Origin: Gallionella sp.
Lineage (GTDB): Bacteria; Pseudomonadota; Gammaproteobacteria; Burkholderiales; Gallionellaceae
Length of the DNA stretch: 36,308 nt
Reading direction: 5' to 3'
Assembly: GCA_030645535.1 (NCBI GenBank)
Contig: JAUSNM010000052.1
Span: 1 to 36,308, forward strand
The translations under genes and the position numbers were made by a program. The notes below the pieces were generated by a model. That model was not told where the DNA came from. It did no database searches and saw nothing but the letters and a program-made list of their open reading frames with translations. Each line of letters begins with the position of its first letter. Positions within the stretch are counted from its first letter, which is position 1. Positions 1 to 10,298 of the stretch are shown piece by piece.

Positions 1-2
1 AC

Positions 3-467
3 GATGTTGATGCAATTCTTTTACTCGCCATAGCCATCTCTTCGAAGAGACGGCCGGCTGAACTCGTTGAAATCATCGCTGCGAACGATCTGATTCATGG
101 TTCTGTTTCTTCCGAATCGACCCTGGTGGAGGCGTTTCATAACCTATCCACGCATGGTTTGATCTCTCAGGTTGGCGACGGCTATGCGCTGACGCCGGTG
201 GCGCTGACAATCATGTCGGCCGGGCGCAAGAAAGCCGACAACGAGGAGAGACTCTTCGGTCTCAAGGCAGCCCTGTCCGGATATAACCTCAAAGGTGAAC
301 ATCCTGCCATTCTGGTAACCGTTGAACAATTGAGCGCTGCGGTTCTGGCGCACCAGACATCTAAAGAGCACGCAGGCAAAAACCTGCTGGTACCCAAGCC
401 TAAACCTGTTATCGACAGCAAACGTCCCGGACGCCGCAAGCCTTTGCCGACACGCCGCAAGTATTGA
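3..467 (+). CDS. hypothetical protein, 5' end outside window
   Basis: The reading frame is open from the left edge (first full codon at 3) to the TGA at 465-467, giving at least 154 residues. A GTG at 126 is the only conventional start inside the frame, but coding continues smoothly upstream, so the gene very probably begins outside the window. The visible N-terminal part (AELVEIIAANDLIHGSVSS, then a stretch around NLSTHGLISQVGDGYALTP) has the look of a small winged-helix-like fold: helix, turn, helix, then a short beta hairpin. The C-terminus is a basic, proline-rich tail ending in PTRRKY. I do not recognise the family. No function is proposed; a DNA- or RNA-binding role is only inference from the basic tail. 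It is followed by a GC-rich palindrome that could end its transcript. Confidence 0.6.
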   Translation, partial: DVDAILLLAIAISSKRRPAELVEIIAANDLIHGSVSSESTLVEAFHNLSTHGLISQVGDGYALTPVALTIMSAGRKKADNEERLFGLKAALSGYNLKGEHPAILVTVEQLSAAVLAHQTSKEHAGKNLLVPKPKPVIDSKRPGRRKPLPTRRKY

Positions 468-485
468 TCACAAAGCCGCCATGCC

Positions 486-528
486 CGTCTCCCTCTCTCC
501 CCAACCCTGATGGGGAGAGAGGGAGACG
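486..528. repeat. perfect 17-bp palindromic repeat (GGGAGAG family, copy 1)
   Basis: Positions 486-502 and 512-528 are perfect reverse complements (arm GGGGAGAGAGGGAGAC plus one more pair) around a 9-nt loop. The purine-rich GGGAGAG wording recurs at 20754-20780 and 28124-28170, so this is probably a dispersed REP-like element. It lacks a T-run, so it is not a classical intrinsic terminator. The ATG at 510 lies inside the loop and is unlikely to be a true start. Confidence 0.75.
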
Positions 529-566
529 TCTCGCTGCGCGAGTTTTACATTAACCATCAGGCTCTC

Positions 567-1391
567 ATGCAATTCAAAAATAAACATGTAAAAAACATTG
601 CGAGGGCGATGCACCAGCAGTTCGATCAGATGCTGGCGTGGACGGCTGATGTGACAGCTAAGCCTTGCGCCGGCAAGCCCTATTTGACCGAGAAAGGCGG
701 GATTCTCGCGCTGAATTTTGACGTCATGTCAGTACAAAGCGAAATGTACATCGACAGGCCGGATGAGTTAGTCATCTCTTATACCCGTGCCATGATGAGT
801 TTCCTTTTGCTGGAACCCGCTCCCAAACGCATCGCAATGATAGGGCTGGGCGGCGGCTCACTGGCCAAGTATTGCTACCGTTATTTGCCATCGTCAGAAA
901 TCATCGTGGTCGAAATCAGCCCCGATGTGATTGCATTGCGAAATGAATTTGCCATCCCGGCCGACGATACGCGCTTTCGGGTATTGCTGGGTAACGGGGC
1001 GGAGTGGGTGACAGATACGTCATTGCAGCCGGATGTGCTGATCGTAGATGGATTTGATACGAATGGACTGCCCGCGCAATTAAGCTGTCAGCGCTTTTAC
1101 GATGATTGTTTTGCATCGCTGGCGGACAACGGCATTCTGGTGGTCAATTTGTGGGGTGGCTACCCGCATTACGATGAATACCTGGCGCGTATCCACACCA
1201 GCTTTGCTGACCGCGTAGTGATTGTTGATGCGGAGGATAGCGTCAATAAAATCGTGCTCGCGGTAAAAAACAGCGAGTTTCCGCCGTCATCATCCGCCAT
1301 ACGGCAGCATGCCGGCACACTCGACACGACGCACCCTCTGAATTTTCAGGCGAAATCCAACAAGCTGATTAAGGCGCTGTCCGGCCGCTGA
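567..1391 (+). CDS. spermidine synthase-like (aminopropyltransferase-fold) protein
   Basis: A 274-residue protein with the Rossmann methyltransferase fold of the polyamine synthase family. The glycine-rich nucleotide loop GLGGGS is at residues 93-98, the acidic second strand VVEISPD at 114-120, and the LIVDGFD strand at 158-164, where spermidine synthases carry the catalytic aspartate (D161 or D164 here). The segment [12 protein letters not shown] near residue 57 matches the substrate-gate region of such proteins. The frame extends upstream to an ATG at 510, but that start lies inside a palindrome; the ATG at 567 begins the conserved part. The family includes true spermidine synthases and many paralogs of unknown substrate, so transfer of an aminopropyl group from decarboxylated SAM is likely in type but not proven. 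It is upstream of hfq with a 98-nt gap and is probably not part of that operon. Confidence 0.8.
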   Translation: MQFKNKHVKNIARAMHQQFDQMLAWTADVTAKPCAGKPYLTEKGGILALNFDVMSVQSEMYIDRPDELVISYTRAMMSFLLLEPAPKRIAMIGLGGGSLAKYCYRYLPSSEIIVVEISPDVIALRNEFAIPADDTRFRVLLGNGAEWVTDTSLQPDVLIVDGFDTNGLPAQLSCQRFYDDCFASLADNGILVVNLWGGYPHYDEYLARIHTSFADRVVIVDAEDSVNKIVLAVKNSEFPPSSSAIRQHAGTLDTTHPLNFQAKSNKLIKALSGR

Positions 1392-1489
1392 ATAAGAGCG
1401 TTTGGGGAGCGGGATTTGCTCGTGCATCTGGTCATTCGTGCCCGAATCCAGTAAAGTGCAGTTCCTTACCTTACAAAAAGAGCAATAAC

Positions 1490-1732
1490 ATGAGTGCAAA
1501 AGGCCAGCAGTTGCAAGATCCATTTCTGAATACCCTGCGTAAAGAGCATGTCCAGGTCGCAATTTACCTGGTTAATGGCATCAAGCTGCAAGGTCAGGTC
1601 GAATCATTCGATCAGTACGTGGTGTTGCTGAAAAATAATTCCGTTATCCAGATGGTGTATAAGCACGCCATTTCCACTATCGTTCCGGCACGCGCAGTCA
1701 ATATTTCCTATGACGATGACGCGGCCGAGTGA
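1490..1732 (+). CDS. hfq: RNA chaperone Hfq
   Basis: An 80-residue Sm-like protein that forms a hexameric ring, binds small RNAs and mRNAs and promotes their pairing. The Sm1 segment ([20 protein letters not shown], residues 27-46) and the Sm2 segment with the YKHAIS signature near residue 59 are intact, and the N-terminal [13 protein letters not shown] matches the proximal-face RNA-binding residues of the family. The C-terminal tail is short and acidic (YDDDAAE), as in betaproteobacteria. The start follows a modest Shine-Dalgarno sequence (aaagagc). The stop codon TGA at 1730-1732 overlaps the ATG of hflX by one base, so the two are co-translated; the hfq-hflX-hflK-hflC order is the standard one. 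Confidence 0.98.
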   Translation: MSAKGQQLQDPFLNTLRKEHVQVAIYLVNGIKLQGQVESFDQYVVLLKNNSVIQMVYKHAISTIVPARAVNISYDDDAAE

Positions 1733-2880
1733 TGCAAAAAACATCTGAAGGTTCTGAAACAGCCATTCTGGTCAGTATTGACTTAGGCGACGCCGACTAT
1801 CGCGAGAGCCTGGAAGAGTTGCGCCTGCTGGCCGAGACAGCGGGCGTACGCACCTTGGCGACTGTGGAAACCAAGCGTATTCGACCCAATCCGGCCTTGT
1901 TTGCCGGTAGCGGAAAGATTGCTGAAATCGCTGAAATGGTCGAGCGCATGGAAATCCCGCTGGTGATTTTCAACCACGATCTGTCGCCCGCGCAAATGCG
2001 TAATCTGACTGCCAAATTAAATACCCGCGTCATCGATCGCACCATGCTGATCCTGGATATTTTTGCGCAACGCGCGCAAAGCCATGAAGGCAAGGTGCAG
2101 GTCGAGCTGGCGCAGCTCAAATATCTGGCAACTCGTCTGGTGGGGCTCAATACCGACATGGGGCAGCAGAAATTTGCGGTTGGCGCTCGCGGGCCGGGTG
2201 AGACACAGCTCGAACTGGACAGGCGAAAACTCGATAAGCGCGTGCATTTATTGAAAGAACGTCTTGAGAAGCTGAAAAATCAGCGCGATGTGATGAGACG
2301 CTCGCGCAATCGTTCCGGCGTCTTTTCGGTGTCGATTGTGGGCTATACCAATGCAGGTAAATCGACGCTGTTCAACCGACTTACCAAGGCTAACGTCTAT
2401 GTGGCGAATCAGTTGTTCGCAACGCTCGATACCACGTCCCGCAAAATGTATTCCGAGGGGGCCGGGGAAATCGTGGTGTCGGATACGGTGGGTTTCATCC
2501 GGCACTTGCCGCATGGCCTGGTTGCAGCCTTTCGCAGTACGCTGGAAGAGACCGTGCAGGCCGATTTGTTGCTGCATGTGGTGGATGCCAGCAACCCCAA
2601 TCGCGACGACCAGATCAATGAGGTCAACAAGGTGCTCAGGGAAATCGATGCGGGGGATATTCCGCAATTGATGGTGTATAACAAAGTCGATCTGACGGAT
2701 ATTCCGGCGGGTGTGGAGCGCGATGACTGTGATAAAATCGCTCGCGTTTTTCTGAGCGCGGTAAGCGGTGCAGGGTTGGACGAATTGCGGCTTGCCTTGT
2801 ATGCAGCTAAGGATGCAAAACTGGCCGCTGAACAAAATGAAAATCAAATTAAACAAGCGAGAAATCAGCCATGGGATTGA
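1732..2880 (+). CDS. hflX: ribosome-associated GTPase HflX
   Basis: A 382-residue GTPase of the Obg/HflX superfamily that binds the 50S subunit and splits stalled ribosomes. The N-terminal HflX domain (about 1-115) is followed by a helical linker with GARGPGETQLELD at 151-163, then the G domain: P-loop GYTNAGKS (204-211), switch I TLDTT (231-235), G3 DTVGF (251-255) and G4 NKVD (317-320). A short C-terminal domain follows. The ATG at 1732 overlaps the hfq stop (TGATG); an in-frame GTG at 1729 is a less likely start. The 3' end overlaps hflK by 10 nt. The overlaps on both sides indicate one transcript running from hfq through hflC. Confidence 0.97.
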   Translation: MQKTSEGSETAILVSIDLGDADYRESLEELRLLAETAGVRTLATVETKRIRPNPALFAGSGKIAEIAEMVERMEIPLVIFNHDLSPAQMRNLTAKLNTRVIDRTMLILDIFAQRAQSHEGKVQVELAQLKYLATRLVGLNTDMGQQKFAVGARGPGETQLELDRRKLDKRVHLLKERLEKLKNQRDVMRRSRNRSGVFSVSIVGYTNAGKSTLFNRLTKANVYVANQLFATLDTTSRKMYSEGAGEIVVSDTVGFIRHLPHGLVAAFRSTLEETVQADLLLHVVDASNPNRDDQINEVNKVLREIDAGDIPQLMVYNKVDLTDIPAGVERDDCDKIARVFLSAVSGAGLDELRLALYAAKDAKLAAEQNENQIKQARNQPWD

Positions 2881-4064
2881 ATGACCCGCAATGGGGTAAT
2901 AAGAACAAAAATGATGGCCCGCCCGATCTGGAAGAGCTGTTGCGCAAACTAAAGGCACAGGTGGCGGCTATGTTAGGTGGCAAGGGCGACTCCGGCAAGA
3001 GCGGTGGTCCGGCCATGCCAAAACTGAGCGGTGGCGGACTGGGTCTGCTGGCCGTGATCGCCGTGTTGATCTGGCTGGGCAGCGGCTTTTACATCGTCGA
3101 CGCGAGTCAGCGCGGTGTAGTGCTGCGCTTCGGCAAGCAAGTGGATGTCACGCTGGCAGGCCCGCGCTGGCACATGCCGTACCCGATTGAAACGGTGGAG
3201 CTGGTCAATCTGAGCCAGGTCCGCACCGTGGAAGTCGGCTATCGCGATAACGTCAAGAACAAGATGGCAAAAGAATCGTTGATGCTGACCGATGATGAAA
3301 ACATCATCGACATTCAGTTTGCGGTGCAATATTTCCTGCGTGATCCGGGGGAGTATCTGTTCAATAACCGCAATCCTGACGAAAACGTGCGTCAGGCGGC
3401 GGAAACCGCGATTCGCGAAGTGGTCGGCAAAAACAAGATGGACTTCGTGTTGTATGAAGGGCGTGAGGCGGTTGCGGCAAACGCGACCAAGCTGATTCAG
3501 GATATTCTGGATCGCTACAAGTCAGGCATCGTCATCAGCAAGCTGACCATGCAAAATGCCCAGCCGCCCGAACAGGTTCAGGCAGCCTTTGATGATGCGG
3601 TGAAAGCGGGCCAGGATCGCGAGCGGCAAAAGAATGAAGGTCAGGCCTATGCCAATGACGTCGTGCCGCGCGCACGAGGTACGGCGTCCCGCCTGATTCA
3701 GGAGTCGGAAGGCTACAAGCAAAGCGTGATCGCTAATGCTGAGGGTGATGCGAGTCGCTTCAAGCAAATTCTGGTTGAATATGAGAAGGCGCCCGCTGTG
3801 ACCCGTGACCGGATGTATCTGGACATGATGTCGCAAGTGATGGGCAATATCAGTAAAGTCATGGTCGATCAAAAGAACGGTAACAGTCTGTTGTATCTGC
3901 CTCTGGATAAGCTGATTGAATCGAGCCGGACTACCGGTACTGCCGTGGATGTGCCGGCAGCCCCTAAGCCTGATGCCGCACCTGTGACATCGCAGGGAAA
4001 TGATAATAATGCCGCGCAGCGTGCACGCGACTCTCTGTTGAGTCGCGACCGGGAGGCCCGTTAA
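2871..4064 (+). CDS. hflK: FtsH protease modulator HflK
   Basis: A 397-residue SPFH/prohibitin-family membrane protein that pairs with HflC and encloses the FtsH protease in the inner membrane. The N-terminus is glycine-rich and polar (DPQWGNKNKNDGPPDLEELL), followed by one membrane segment at about 56-76 and the SPFH domain beginning SQRGVVLRFGKQ near residue 79. A long charged helix (about 260-330) is expected to form a coiled coil with HflC. The C-terminal tail is low-complexity (proline, alanine, asparagine), as usual. The start at 2871 overlaps hflX by 10 nt and gives the family-typical N-terminus. The stop TAA shares its last base with the hflC start codon, so the two subunits are translationally coupled. 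Confidence 0.97.
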   Translation: MGLNDPQWGNKNKNDGPPDLEELLRKLKAQVAAMLGGKGDSGKSGGPAMPKLSGGGLGLLAVIAVLIWLGSGFYIVDASQRGVVLRFGKQVDVTLAGPRWHMPYPIETVELVNLSQVRTVEVGYRDNVKNKMAKESLMLTDDENIIDIQFAVQYFLRDPGEYLFNNRNPDENVRQAAETAIREVVGKNKMDFVLYEGREAVAANATKLIQDILDRYKSGIVISKLTMQNAQPPEQVQAAFDDAVKAGQDRERQKNEGQAYANDVVPRARGTASRLIQESEGYKQSVIANAEGDASRFKQILVEYEKAPAVTRDRMYLDMMSQVMGNISKVMVDQKNGNSLLYLPLDKLIESSRTTGTAVDVPAAPKPDAAPVTSQGNDNNAAQRARDSLLSRDREAR

Positions 4065-4942
4065 TGAAAACCAGTGTAGCTAACATCCTGATCGGTGCGG
4101 TCATCGCGCTGATCCTGTTGAGTTTGAGTCTGTTTGTAGTTGATCAGCGTCAGACCGTCATCGTGTTTCAATTGGGTGAAATGGTCAGCGTCAAGACAGC
4201 GCCCGGCTTGTATTTCAAAATCCCGCTGGTACAGAACGTGCGCTATTTCGATTCGCGCATCCTGACGCTGGATACGGGTGAGCCTGAGCGTTTCATCACG
4301 GCGGAAAAGAAAAACGTGATGGTTGATTCCTTTGTCAAATGGCGCATCGTCGATGTAAAGCAGTTTTATATCAGCGTCGGCGGCGATGAGGTACGTGCCA
4401 ACACGCGTTTGAAGCAGACAGTCAATTCGAGCATGCGTGAAGAATTCGGTAAACGCACCATCCATGAAGTAGTGTCGGGTGAACGCGAAGAGATCATGAA
4501 TGTGTTGCGTAACAAAGCCGACATTGATGCGCGCAAGATCGGTGTGCAAGTGCTGGACGTGCGCCTGAAACGTGTCGATTTCCCCTCCGAGATCAGCGAT
4601 TCGGTGTACCGCCGCATGGATGCCGAGCGTAAGCGTGTCGCCAATGAATTGCGTGCTTCCGGCGCTGCCGATGGTGAAAAGATCAAGGCTGATGCTGACA
4701 AGCAACGCGAAGTCATTCTGGCCGAGGCCTATCGCGATGCGCAAAGCACCAAGGGTGAGGGCGATGCAAAGGCTTCTTCGATTTACGCCGCTGCTTTTGG
4801 TCGCAATGCCGAGTTCTATTCCTTCTATCGCAGTCTTGAAGCCTACAAGCAAAGCTTCAAGAACAAGAGCGACGTGATGGTGATGGATCCGAGTTCCGCA
4901 TTCTTCAAGTACCTGAAAAGTTCGGGTAAGGCGGGCAAGTAG
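4064..4942 (+). CDS. hflC: FtsH protease modulator HflC
   Basis: A 292-residue SPFH-family partner of HflK. One N-terminal membrane segment (about 8-27, NILIGAVIALILLSLSLFVV) is followed by the SPFH domain (VDQRQTVIVFQLGEM onward) and a charged helix rich in Ala, Glu and Lys (about 185-235, AERKRVANELRASGAADGE) for hetero-oligomer formation with HflK. The C-terminal FYRSLEAYKQSF and the SSAFFKYL motif are characteristic of HflC. Length is normal for the family. It starts on the last base of hflK and is the last gene of the tight hfq cluster; 194 nt separate it from hisZ. Confidence 0.97.
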   Translation: MKTSVANILIGAVIALILLSLSLFVVDQRQTVIVFQLGEMVSVKTAPGLYFKIPLVQNVRYFDSRILTLDTGEPERFITAEKKNVMVDSFVKWRIVDVKQFYISVGGDEVRANTRLKQTVNSSMREEFGKRTIHEVVSGEREEIMNVLRNKADIDARKIGVQVLDVRLKRVDFPSEISDSVYRRMDAERKRVANELRASGAADGEKIKADADKQREVILAEAYRDAQSTKGEGDAKASSIYAAAFGRNAEFYSFYRSLEAYKQSFKNKSDVMVMDPSSAFFKYLKSSGKAGK

Positions 4943-5044
4943 GCCGGGATTTTATTGGTGAAACCGATCAATTCCGGACTGAAGCGTCAAAGCGCTCAAG
5001 CCATCATTGATCAGGAATAAAGCAGTTCTATCGCTTATATTCTG

Positions 5045-5065
5045 TGGGAATGTCCTTGCGGCATT
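5045..5065. repeat. 21-nt repeat motif, copy 1 (see 31858-31878)
   Basis: This 21-nt stretch matches 31858-31878 at 20 of 21 positions. Its core can fold as AATGYC-CTTGC-GGCATT. It is probably a fragment of a dispersed palindromic element and is immediately followed by the hairpin at 5064-5096. Confidence 0.5.
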
Positions 5066-5096
5066 ATCCCGACAGGTTTGAAACCCGTCGGGATAA
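5064..5096. repeat. 33-nt near-perfect palindrome upstream of hisZ
   Basis: Arms TTATCCCGAC (5064-5073) and GTCGGGATAA (5087-5096) are perfect complements, and the inner GGTTT/AAACC (5075-5079 / 5081-5085) extends the symmetry with a single mismatch. No T-run follows, so it is not a standard terminator. It could be an operator, an mRNA-stabilising hairpin after hflC, or a palindromic repeat. Confidence 0.6.
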
Positions 5097-5136
5097 ACCC
5101 TGCCTGCGGCGAAAATAGATTTTTAGAGGTTCTTAG

Positions 5137-6327
5137 ATGCAAAATTGGTTACTCCCCGAATATATACAAGACATGCTGCCCGACGAGGCTTGGCGTGTAG
5201 AAAAGATGCGCGCACAAGTTCTTGATTTGTTGCGTAAGTCTGGTTACCAGCTGGTATCCCCCCCGTTGCTCGAATATGCCGAATCCTTGTTGATTGCCGA
5301 AAGTCGCGACATGGACCTGCGCACCTTCAAGCTGGTAGATCAGTTGAGCGGGCGCACGCTGGCACTACGTGCCGACATCACGCCGCAAGTGGCACGCATC
5401 GACGCCCATCTTCTGAACCGTCAGGGCGTGGCGCGTTTGTGCTATGCAGGCAGCGTGCTGCATACGCAACCTGCCGGGTTGAATCGCACCCGCGAGCTGT
5501 TGCAAATCGGCGCTGAATTGTATGGTCACGGTGGTCTGGAAAGCGATCTGGAAATTCAGCAGCTGATGTTGCAGGCACTGGCCCTGATCGGTGTGCAAAA
5601 TGTGCATCTTGACCTGGGACATGTCGGCGTATTCCGCGCACTTGTTAAACATGCTCAGCTGGACAAGCCGCTCGAAGACGCCCTGTTCGCAGCCCTGCAA
5701 AGCAAGGACAGTACGGCTTTGCAGAGTCTGGTCGCAGGACTTGATGAACAGCTGTGCAGTGCCTTGCTGGTCTTGCCCACACTGTACGGCAGTTGTGAGG
5801 AGGTGTTGGCAAGGGCTCGCAAATTGTTACCCCAACTGCCTGAAATCAGTGCTGCGCTGGCTGACTTGCAAGCCGTATCCGGCAAGTTGCACTCTATGGT
5901 GTCCAGTGTCGGGATAGACCTGGCCGATTTGCGCGGTTATCACTACCACAGCGGTATGGTGTTCGCTGCCTATCATGCGGGCAGTCACGACGCGATTGCG
6001 CTGGGTGGCCGTTATGATGATCTGGGCAAGAGTTTTGGTCGTGCGCGTCCAGCTACCGGATTCAGCATGGATCTGCGTCAGTTATATCGTCTGCTACCCG
6101 CACAGGCTGAATGTTTCGGTATTCGCGCACCATATCAGGATGATGCTGCTTTGCGCGCTGCAATTGAAAGTTTGCGTGCGGCGGGTGAGATGGTCGTGGT
6201 GAATTTGCCGGGCAGCGTGGATTGCCCTGACGAATTGCAATGCAACCGCGACCTGGTTCTGCGGGACGGTGTATGGATTGTAGAGGCGATTCATGAATCG
6301 CCTCTACCGGAAATTGTTTCTAATTGA
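5137..6327 (+). CDS. hisZ: ATP phosphoribosyltransferase regulatory subunit HisZ
   Basis: A 396-residue paralog of histidyl-tRNA synthetase that lacks aminoacylation function and serves as the regulatory subunit of short-form HisG in the first step of histidine synthesis. The class II aaRS-like core is visible: an opening LLPEYIQDMLPDEAWRVEKM, the motif-2-like region LALRADITPQVARI (about 75-90), TRELLQIGAELYG near 120, and the motif-3-like ALGGRYDDLGKSFG region with ATGFSMDL (about 288-312). There is no C-terminal anticodon-binding domain, which separates it from HisS. A Shine-Dalgarno sequence (agagg) precedes the ATG. Location next to purA and downstream of hflC is the usual betaproteobacterial arrangement; hisG itself is not in the window. 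Confidence 0.95.
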   Translation: MQNWLLPEYIQDMLPDEAWRVEKMRAQVLDLLRKSGYQLVSPPLLEYAESLLIAESRDMDLRTFKLVDQLSGRTLALRADITPQVARIDAHLLNRQGVARLCYAGSVLHTQPAGLNRTRELLQIGAELYGHGGLESDLEIQQLMLQALALIGVQNVHLDLGHVGVFRALVKHAQLDKPLEDALFAALQSKDSTALQSLVAGLDEQLCSALLVLPTLYGSCEEVLARARKLLPQLPEISAALADLQAVSGKLHSMVSSVGIDLADLRGYHYHSGMVFAAYHAGSHDAIALGGRYDDLGKSFGRARPATGFSMDLRQLYRLLPAQAECFGIRAPYQDDAALRAAIESLRAAGEMVVVNLPGSVDCPDELQCNRDLVLRDGVWIVEAIHESPLPEIVSN

Positions 6328-6333
6328 TATTAA

Positions 6334-7662
<1,329 letters not shown>

Positions 7663-7794
7663 AGTGGCTTTAATGGTGCAATTGACTACCCCGCAAACCT
7701 CCAGCCTTAACCTGGCCTGTATGGTTGGCGGGTCGTCAGCCAGTTTTATCTTAGTAAAGTGTTTGAGTAATTTGCCGGTAAGTATAGGCAACGG

Positions 7795-7826
7795 CAAAAA
7801 CGTGGTGCTCGCGCGCCACGTTTTTG
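7795..7826 (+). terminator. intrinsic terminator after purA
   Basis: Arms CAAAAACGTGG (7795-7805) and CCACGTTTTTG (7816-7826) form a perfect 11-bp stem around a 10-nt loop. The descending arm ends in five T. The symmetric A/T runs mean it may also work in the opposite direction. Confidence 0.8.
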
Positions 7827-7883
7827 TCATTTCGGAAATCGTTGTTCGTTTCGTGTTGTTGTTTCGCAGCTTTTTTTGTGCGC

Positions 7884-7913
7884 AAAAAAATAGTCAGCTT
7901 TCGCTGACTATTT
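7884..7913 (-). terminator. intrinsic terminator of tRNA-Leu
   Basis: Read on the minus strand, AAATAGTCAGC pairs with GCTGACTATTT around a GAAA loop, followed by a T-run (plus-strand A7884-A7890). It lies 9 nt past the tRNA 3' end and is oriented to stop its transcript before it opposes purA. Confidence 0.85.
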
Positions 7914-7921
7914 CTAGTTTC

Positions 7922-8006
7922 TGGTGCCCAGAAGAGGACTCGAACCTCCACACCTTACGGCACACGGACCTGAACCGTGCGCGTCTACCAATTCCGCCAT
8001 CTGGGC
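7922..8006 (-). tRNA. tRNA-Leu (anticodon CAG)
   Basis: On the minus strand this 85-nt sequence begins GCCCAGA and ends TCTGGGCACCA, giving a 7-bp acceptor stem with discriminator A and an encoded CCA. The D-arm contains GGCGGAATTGGTAGACGC. The anticodon stem CACGG/CCGTG encloses the loop TTCAGGT, so the anticodon is CAG and reads CUG leucine codons. A long class II variable arm (TGCCGTAAGGTGT) and the T-arm GGAGG-TTCGAGT-CCTCT complete the cloverleaf. It lies alone between two plus-strand genes, purA and rnr, and has its own terminator. Confidence 0.97.
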
Positions 8007-8060
8007 AAGCAATGTTTCTTGCTGAAGGCGCGCATTTTATAGTGAAAGGAAAATTTGTCA

Positions 8061-10298
8061 ATGAAAAAGAAAAATAATTTACGTTTGCAGGATCCATACC
8101 TCGAACGCGAGCGTGAACAATACGAACATCCGCTGCCAAGTCGCGAATTTATTTTGCAGATTTTGACCGAGCAGGGCGCCCCTATGAGCGATGATGAGCT
8201 GCTGGATATGCTGCTCATCGAGCGTGAAGAAGAAGATCTGTTCTCACGCCGTCTGCGCGCGATGGAACGCGATGGTCAGATCATGCGCAATCGCAAGCGT
8301 GCAATCTGCGTGATGGACAAGCTCGACCTGGTCAAGGGCAAGGTACAAGGCCATCCGGATGGCTTCGGCTTCCTGGTGCCTGAAGACGGCAGTGCCGACA
8401 TGTTCCTGTCAGAGAAGGAAATGCATCAGGTGCTGAACGGCGACGTGGTGATGGTGCGCCAGGCTGGCGTGGACCGCCGCGGTCGTCCTGAAGCCAAGAT
8501 CGTCGAAGTGCTGGAGCGTGCCAACAATAAAGTTGTCGGCCGCCTGTATGAAGAACACGGCATCCAGTTCGTAGTCGCCGAGAATCGCCGTATCAGCCAG
8601 GATATTCTGGTTGCAGCAGGCGGGGCGGGTGACGCCAAAACGGGTCAGGTGGTGATACTGGAAATTATCAAGCATCCCGACAAGCACGCGCAGCCGATAG
8701 GCCGCATCGTGCAGGTGCTGGGGAATTATGCAGATCCGGGCATGGAAATCGAGATTGCCTTGCGCAAGCATGATCTGCCCTATGAGTTTCCCAATGATGT
8801 GCAAAAACAAGCCAAAGCGATTTCACCTGTGGTATCACCTGAAGACTGGGCGGGGCGCGAGGATATCCGTAATCTGCCGCTGGTGACCATTGACGGGGAA
8901 ACGGCGCGTGACTTTGACGATGCCGTGTATTGCGCTCCTGAAAAAGGCGGCTACCGCCTGGTGGTGGCCATTGCAGACGTCAGCCATTATGTGCAGAACA
9001 ATGATGCGCTGGATCGCGAGGCCATCCTGCGCGGCAACTCGGTGTATTTCCCGCGCCGTGTGATTCCGATGTTGCCGGAGGAGTTGTCCAACGGCTTGTG
9101 TTCGTTGAATCCAGCGGTGGATCGCCTGTGCATGGTGTGCGACATGCATGTCAACAGCAAAGGTGAAATCGGTGAATATCGTTTCTACCCGTCGGTGATG
9201 TATTCCAATGCCCGCCTGACCTATAACCAGGTGGCCGAGATGCTGGCAGAGCCTGATGGCGAAATGGCAAAGAGCAATGCGACTATTGTGCCGCACCTGC
9301 AACATCTGTATGAATTGTTCCAGAAGTTGTTAAAGGCGCGTGAGAAGCGCGGCGCAATCGACTTTGAAACGGTCGAAACACAGATGATCTTCACCGAACA
9401 GGGCAAAATTGAACGCATCGTGCCTGTTGTGCGCAACGACGCACATAAGTTGATTGAAGAGTGCATGCTGGCGGCAAACGTGTGTGCGGCAGGATTCTTG
9501 CATGAGCATGAGCATCCTGTGCTGTATCGCATCCACCAGGGGCCGACACCGGAAAAGCTGGAAGCCTTGCGTGAATTCATGAAGGAATTCGGTCTTGGTC
9601 TGACGGGAGATGACGAGCCGCAAGCGGCCGACTACTCAAAGTTGCTCAAAAGCATCAAGGGACGTCCTGATGCGGCTTTGTTGCAAACCGTGATGTTGCG
9701 ATCCTTGCGTCAGGCAAAGTATGAGCCGGAGAATATCGGTCACTTCGGTCTGGGCTATGAGGCTTATACCCACTTTACGTCACCGATCCGGCGTTATCCC
9801 GACCTGCTGGTGCATCGCGCCATCAAGGCGGTGTTGCACGGTAAGAAATACACGCCAGCGCAGAAATGGGCTGAACTGGGTATTCATTGTTCAATGACCG
9901 AACGCCGTGCCGACGATGCGACGCGTGACGTGGAAGCATGGCTGAAATGTTTCTACATGCGCGATCATCTGGGCAGCGTGTTCACCGGTACGGTATCTTC
10001 AGTCACGAGTTTCGGCATGTTCGTCTCGCTGGATGATCTGTATGTCGAAGGCCTGGTGCATATTTCAGAGCTGGGCAAGGATTACTTCCATTTCGATGCT
10101 GCCAAACACCATTTGCTGGGCGAGCGCACCGGGAAAAGTTATCGCCTGGGCGACCGCGTAGAAGTACGTGTGGTCAAAGTGGATATGGAAAGCACCAAGA
10201 TCGATTTCGTGTTGCACTCGGAAGTGGCGACAGGTGATTCAGAGGGTGCTGATAAACCAAAAAAGAAAGCCGCAAAGGGGAAGAAAAAGCATGGCTGA
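8061..10298 (+). CDS. rnr: ribonuclease R
   Basis: A 745-residue 3'-to-5' exoribonuclease of the RNB family that degrades structured RNA, including rRNA fragments and mRNA. Order of domains: an N-terminal helical region (about 20-85), two cold-shock domains (about 88-250), the RNB catalytic domain beginning near [13 protein letters not shown] (279-290, metal-binding aspartates D284, D286, D287), a C-terminal S1 domain ([17 protein letters not shown], about 640-725), and a lysine-rich tail ([14 protein letters not shown]) typical of RNase R. The ATG at 8061 follows a purine-rich sequence (gaaagga); an upstream in-frame TTG at 8055 is less likely. The stop overlaps the rlmB start by 8 nt, the usual rnr-rlmB arrangement. 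Confidence 0.97.
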   Translation: MKKKNNLRLQDPYLEREREQYEHPLPSREFILQILTEQGAPMSDDELLDMLLIEREEEDLFSRRLRAMERDGQIMRNRKRAICVMDKLDLVKGKVQGHPDGFGFLVPEDGSADMFLSEKEMHQVLNGDVVMVRQAGVDRRGRPEAKIVEVLERANNKVVGRLYEEHGIQFVVAENRRISQDILVAAGGAGDAKTGQVVILEIIKHPDKHAQPIGRIVQVLGNYADPGMEIEIALRKHDLPYEFPNDVQKQAKAISPVVSPEDWAGREDIRNLPLVTIDGETARDFDDAVYCAPEKGGYRLVVAIADVSHYVQNNDALDREAILRGNSVYFPRRVIPMLPEELSNGLCSLNPAVDRLCMVCDMHVNSKGEIGEYRFYPSVMYSNARLTYNQVAEMLAEPDGEMAKSNATIVPHLQHLYELFQKLLKAREKRGAIDFETVETQMIFTEQGKIERIVPVVRNDAHKLIEECMLAANVCAAGFLHEHEHPVLYRIHQGPTPEKLEALREFMKEFGLGLTGDDEPQAADYSKLLKSIKGRPDAALLQTVMLRSLRQAKYEPENIGHFGLGYEAYTHFTSPIRRYPDLLVHRAIKAVLHGKKYTPAQKWAELGIHCSMTERRADDATRDVEAWLKCFYMRDHLGSVFTGTVSSVTSFGMFVSLDDLYVEGLVHISELGKDYFHFDAAKHHLLGERTGKSYRLGDRVEVRVVKVDMESTKIDFVLHSEVATGDSEGADKPKKKAAKGKKKHG

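Noticed and set aside
510..566. Upstream ATG extension of the spermidine-synthase-like gene
   Set aside because: The ATG is in the loop of a perfect palindrome and the extra 19 residues have no family match.
2248..2958. 236-codon minus-strand frame opposite hflX
   Set aside because: Shadow of hflX with no conserved motifs.
5064..5096. Terminator of the hfq-hflC operon
   Set aside because: The hairpin is strong but no T-run follows on either strand.
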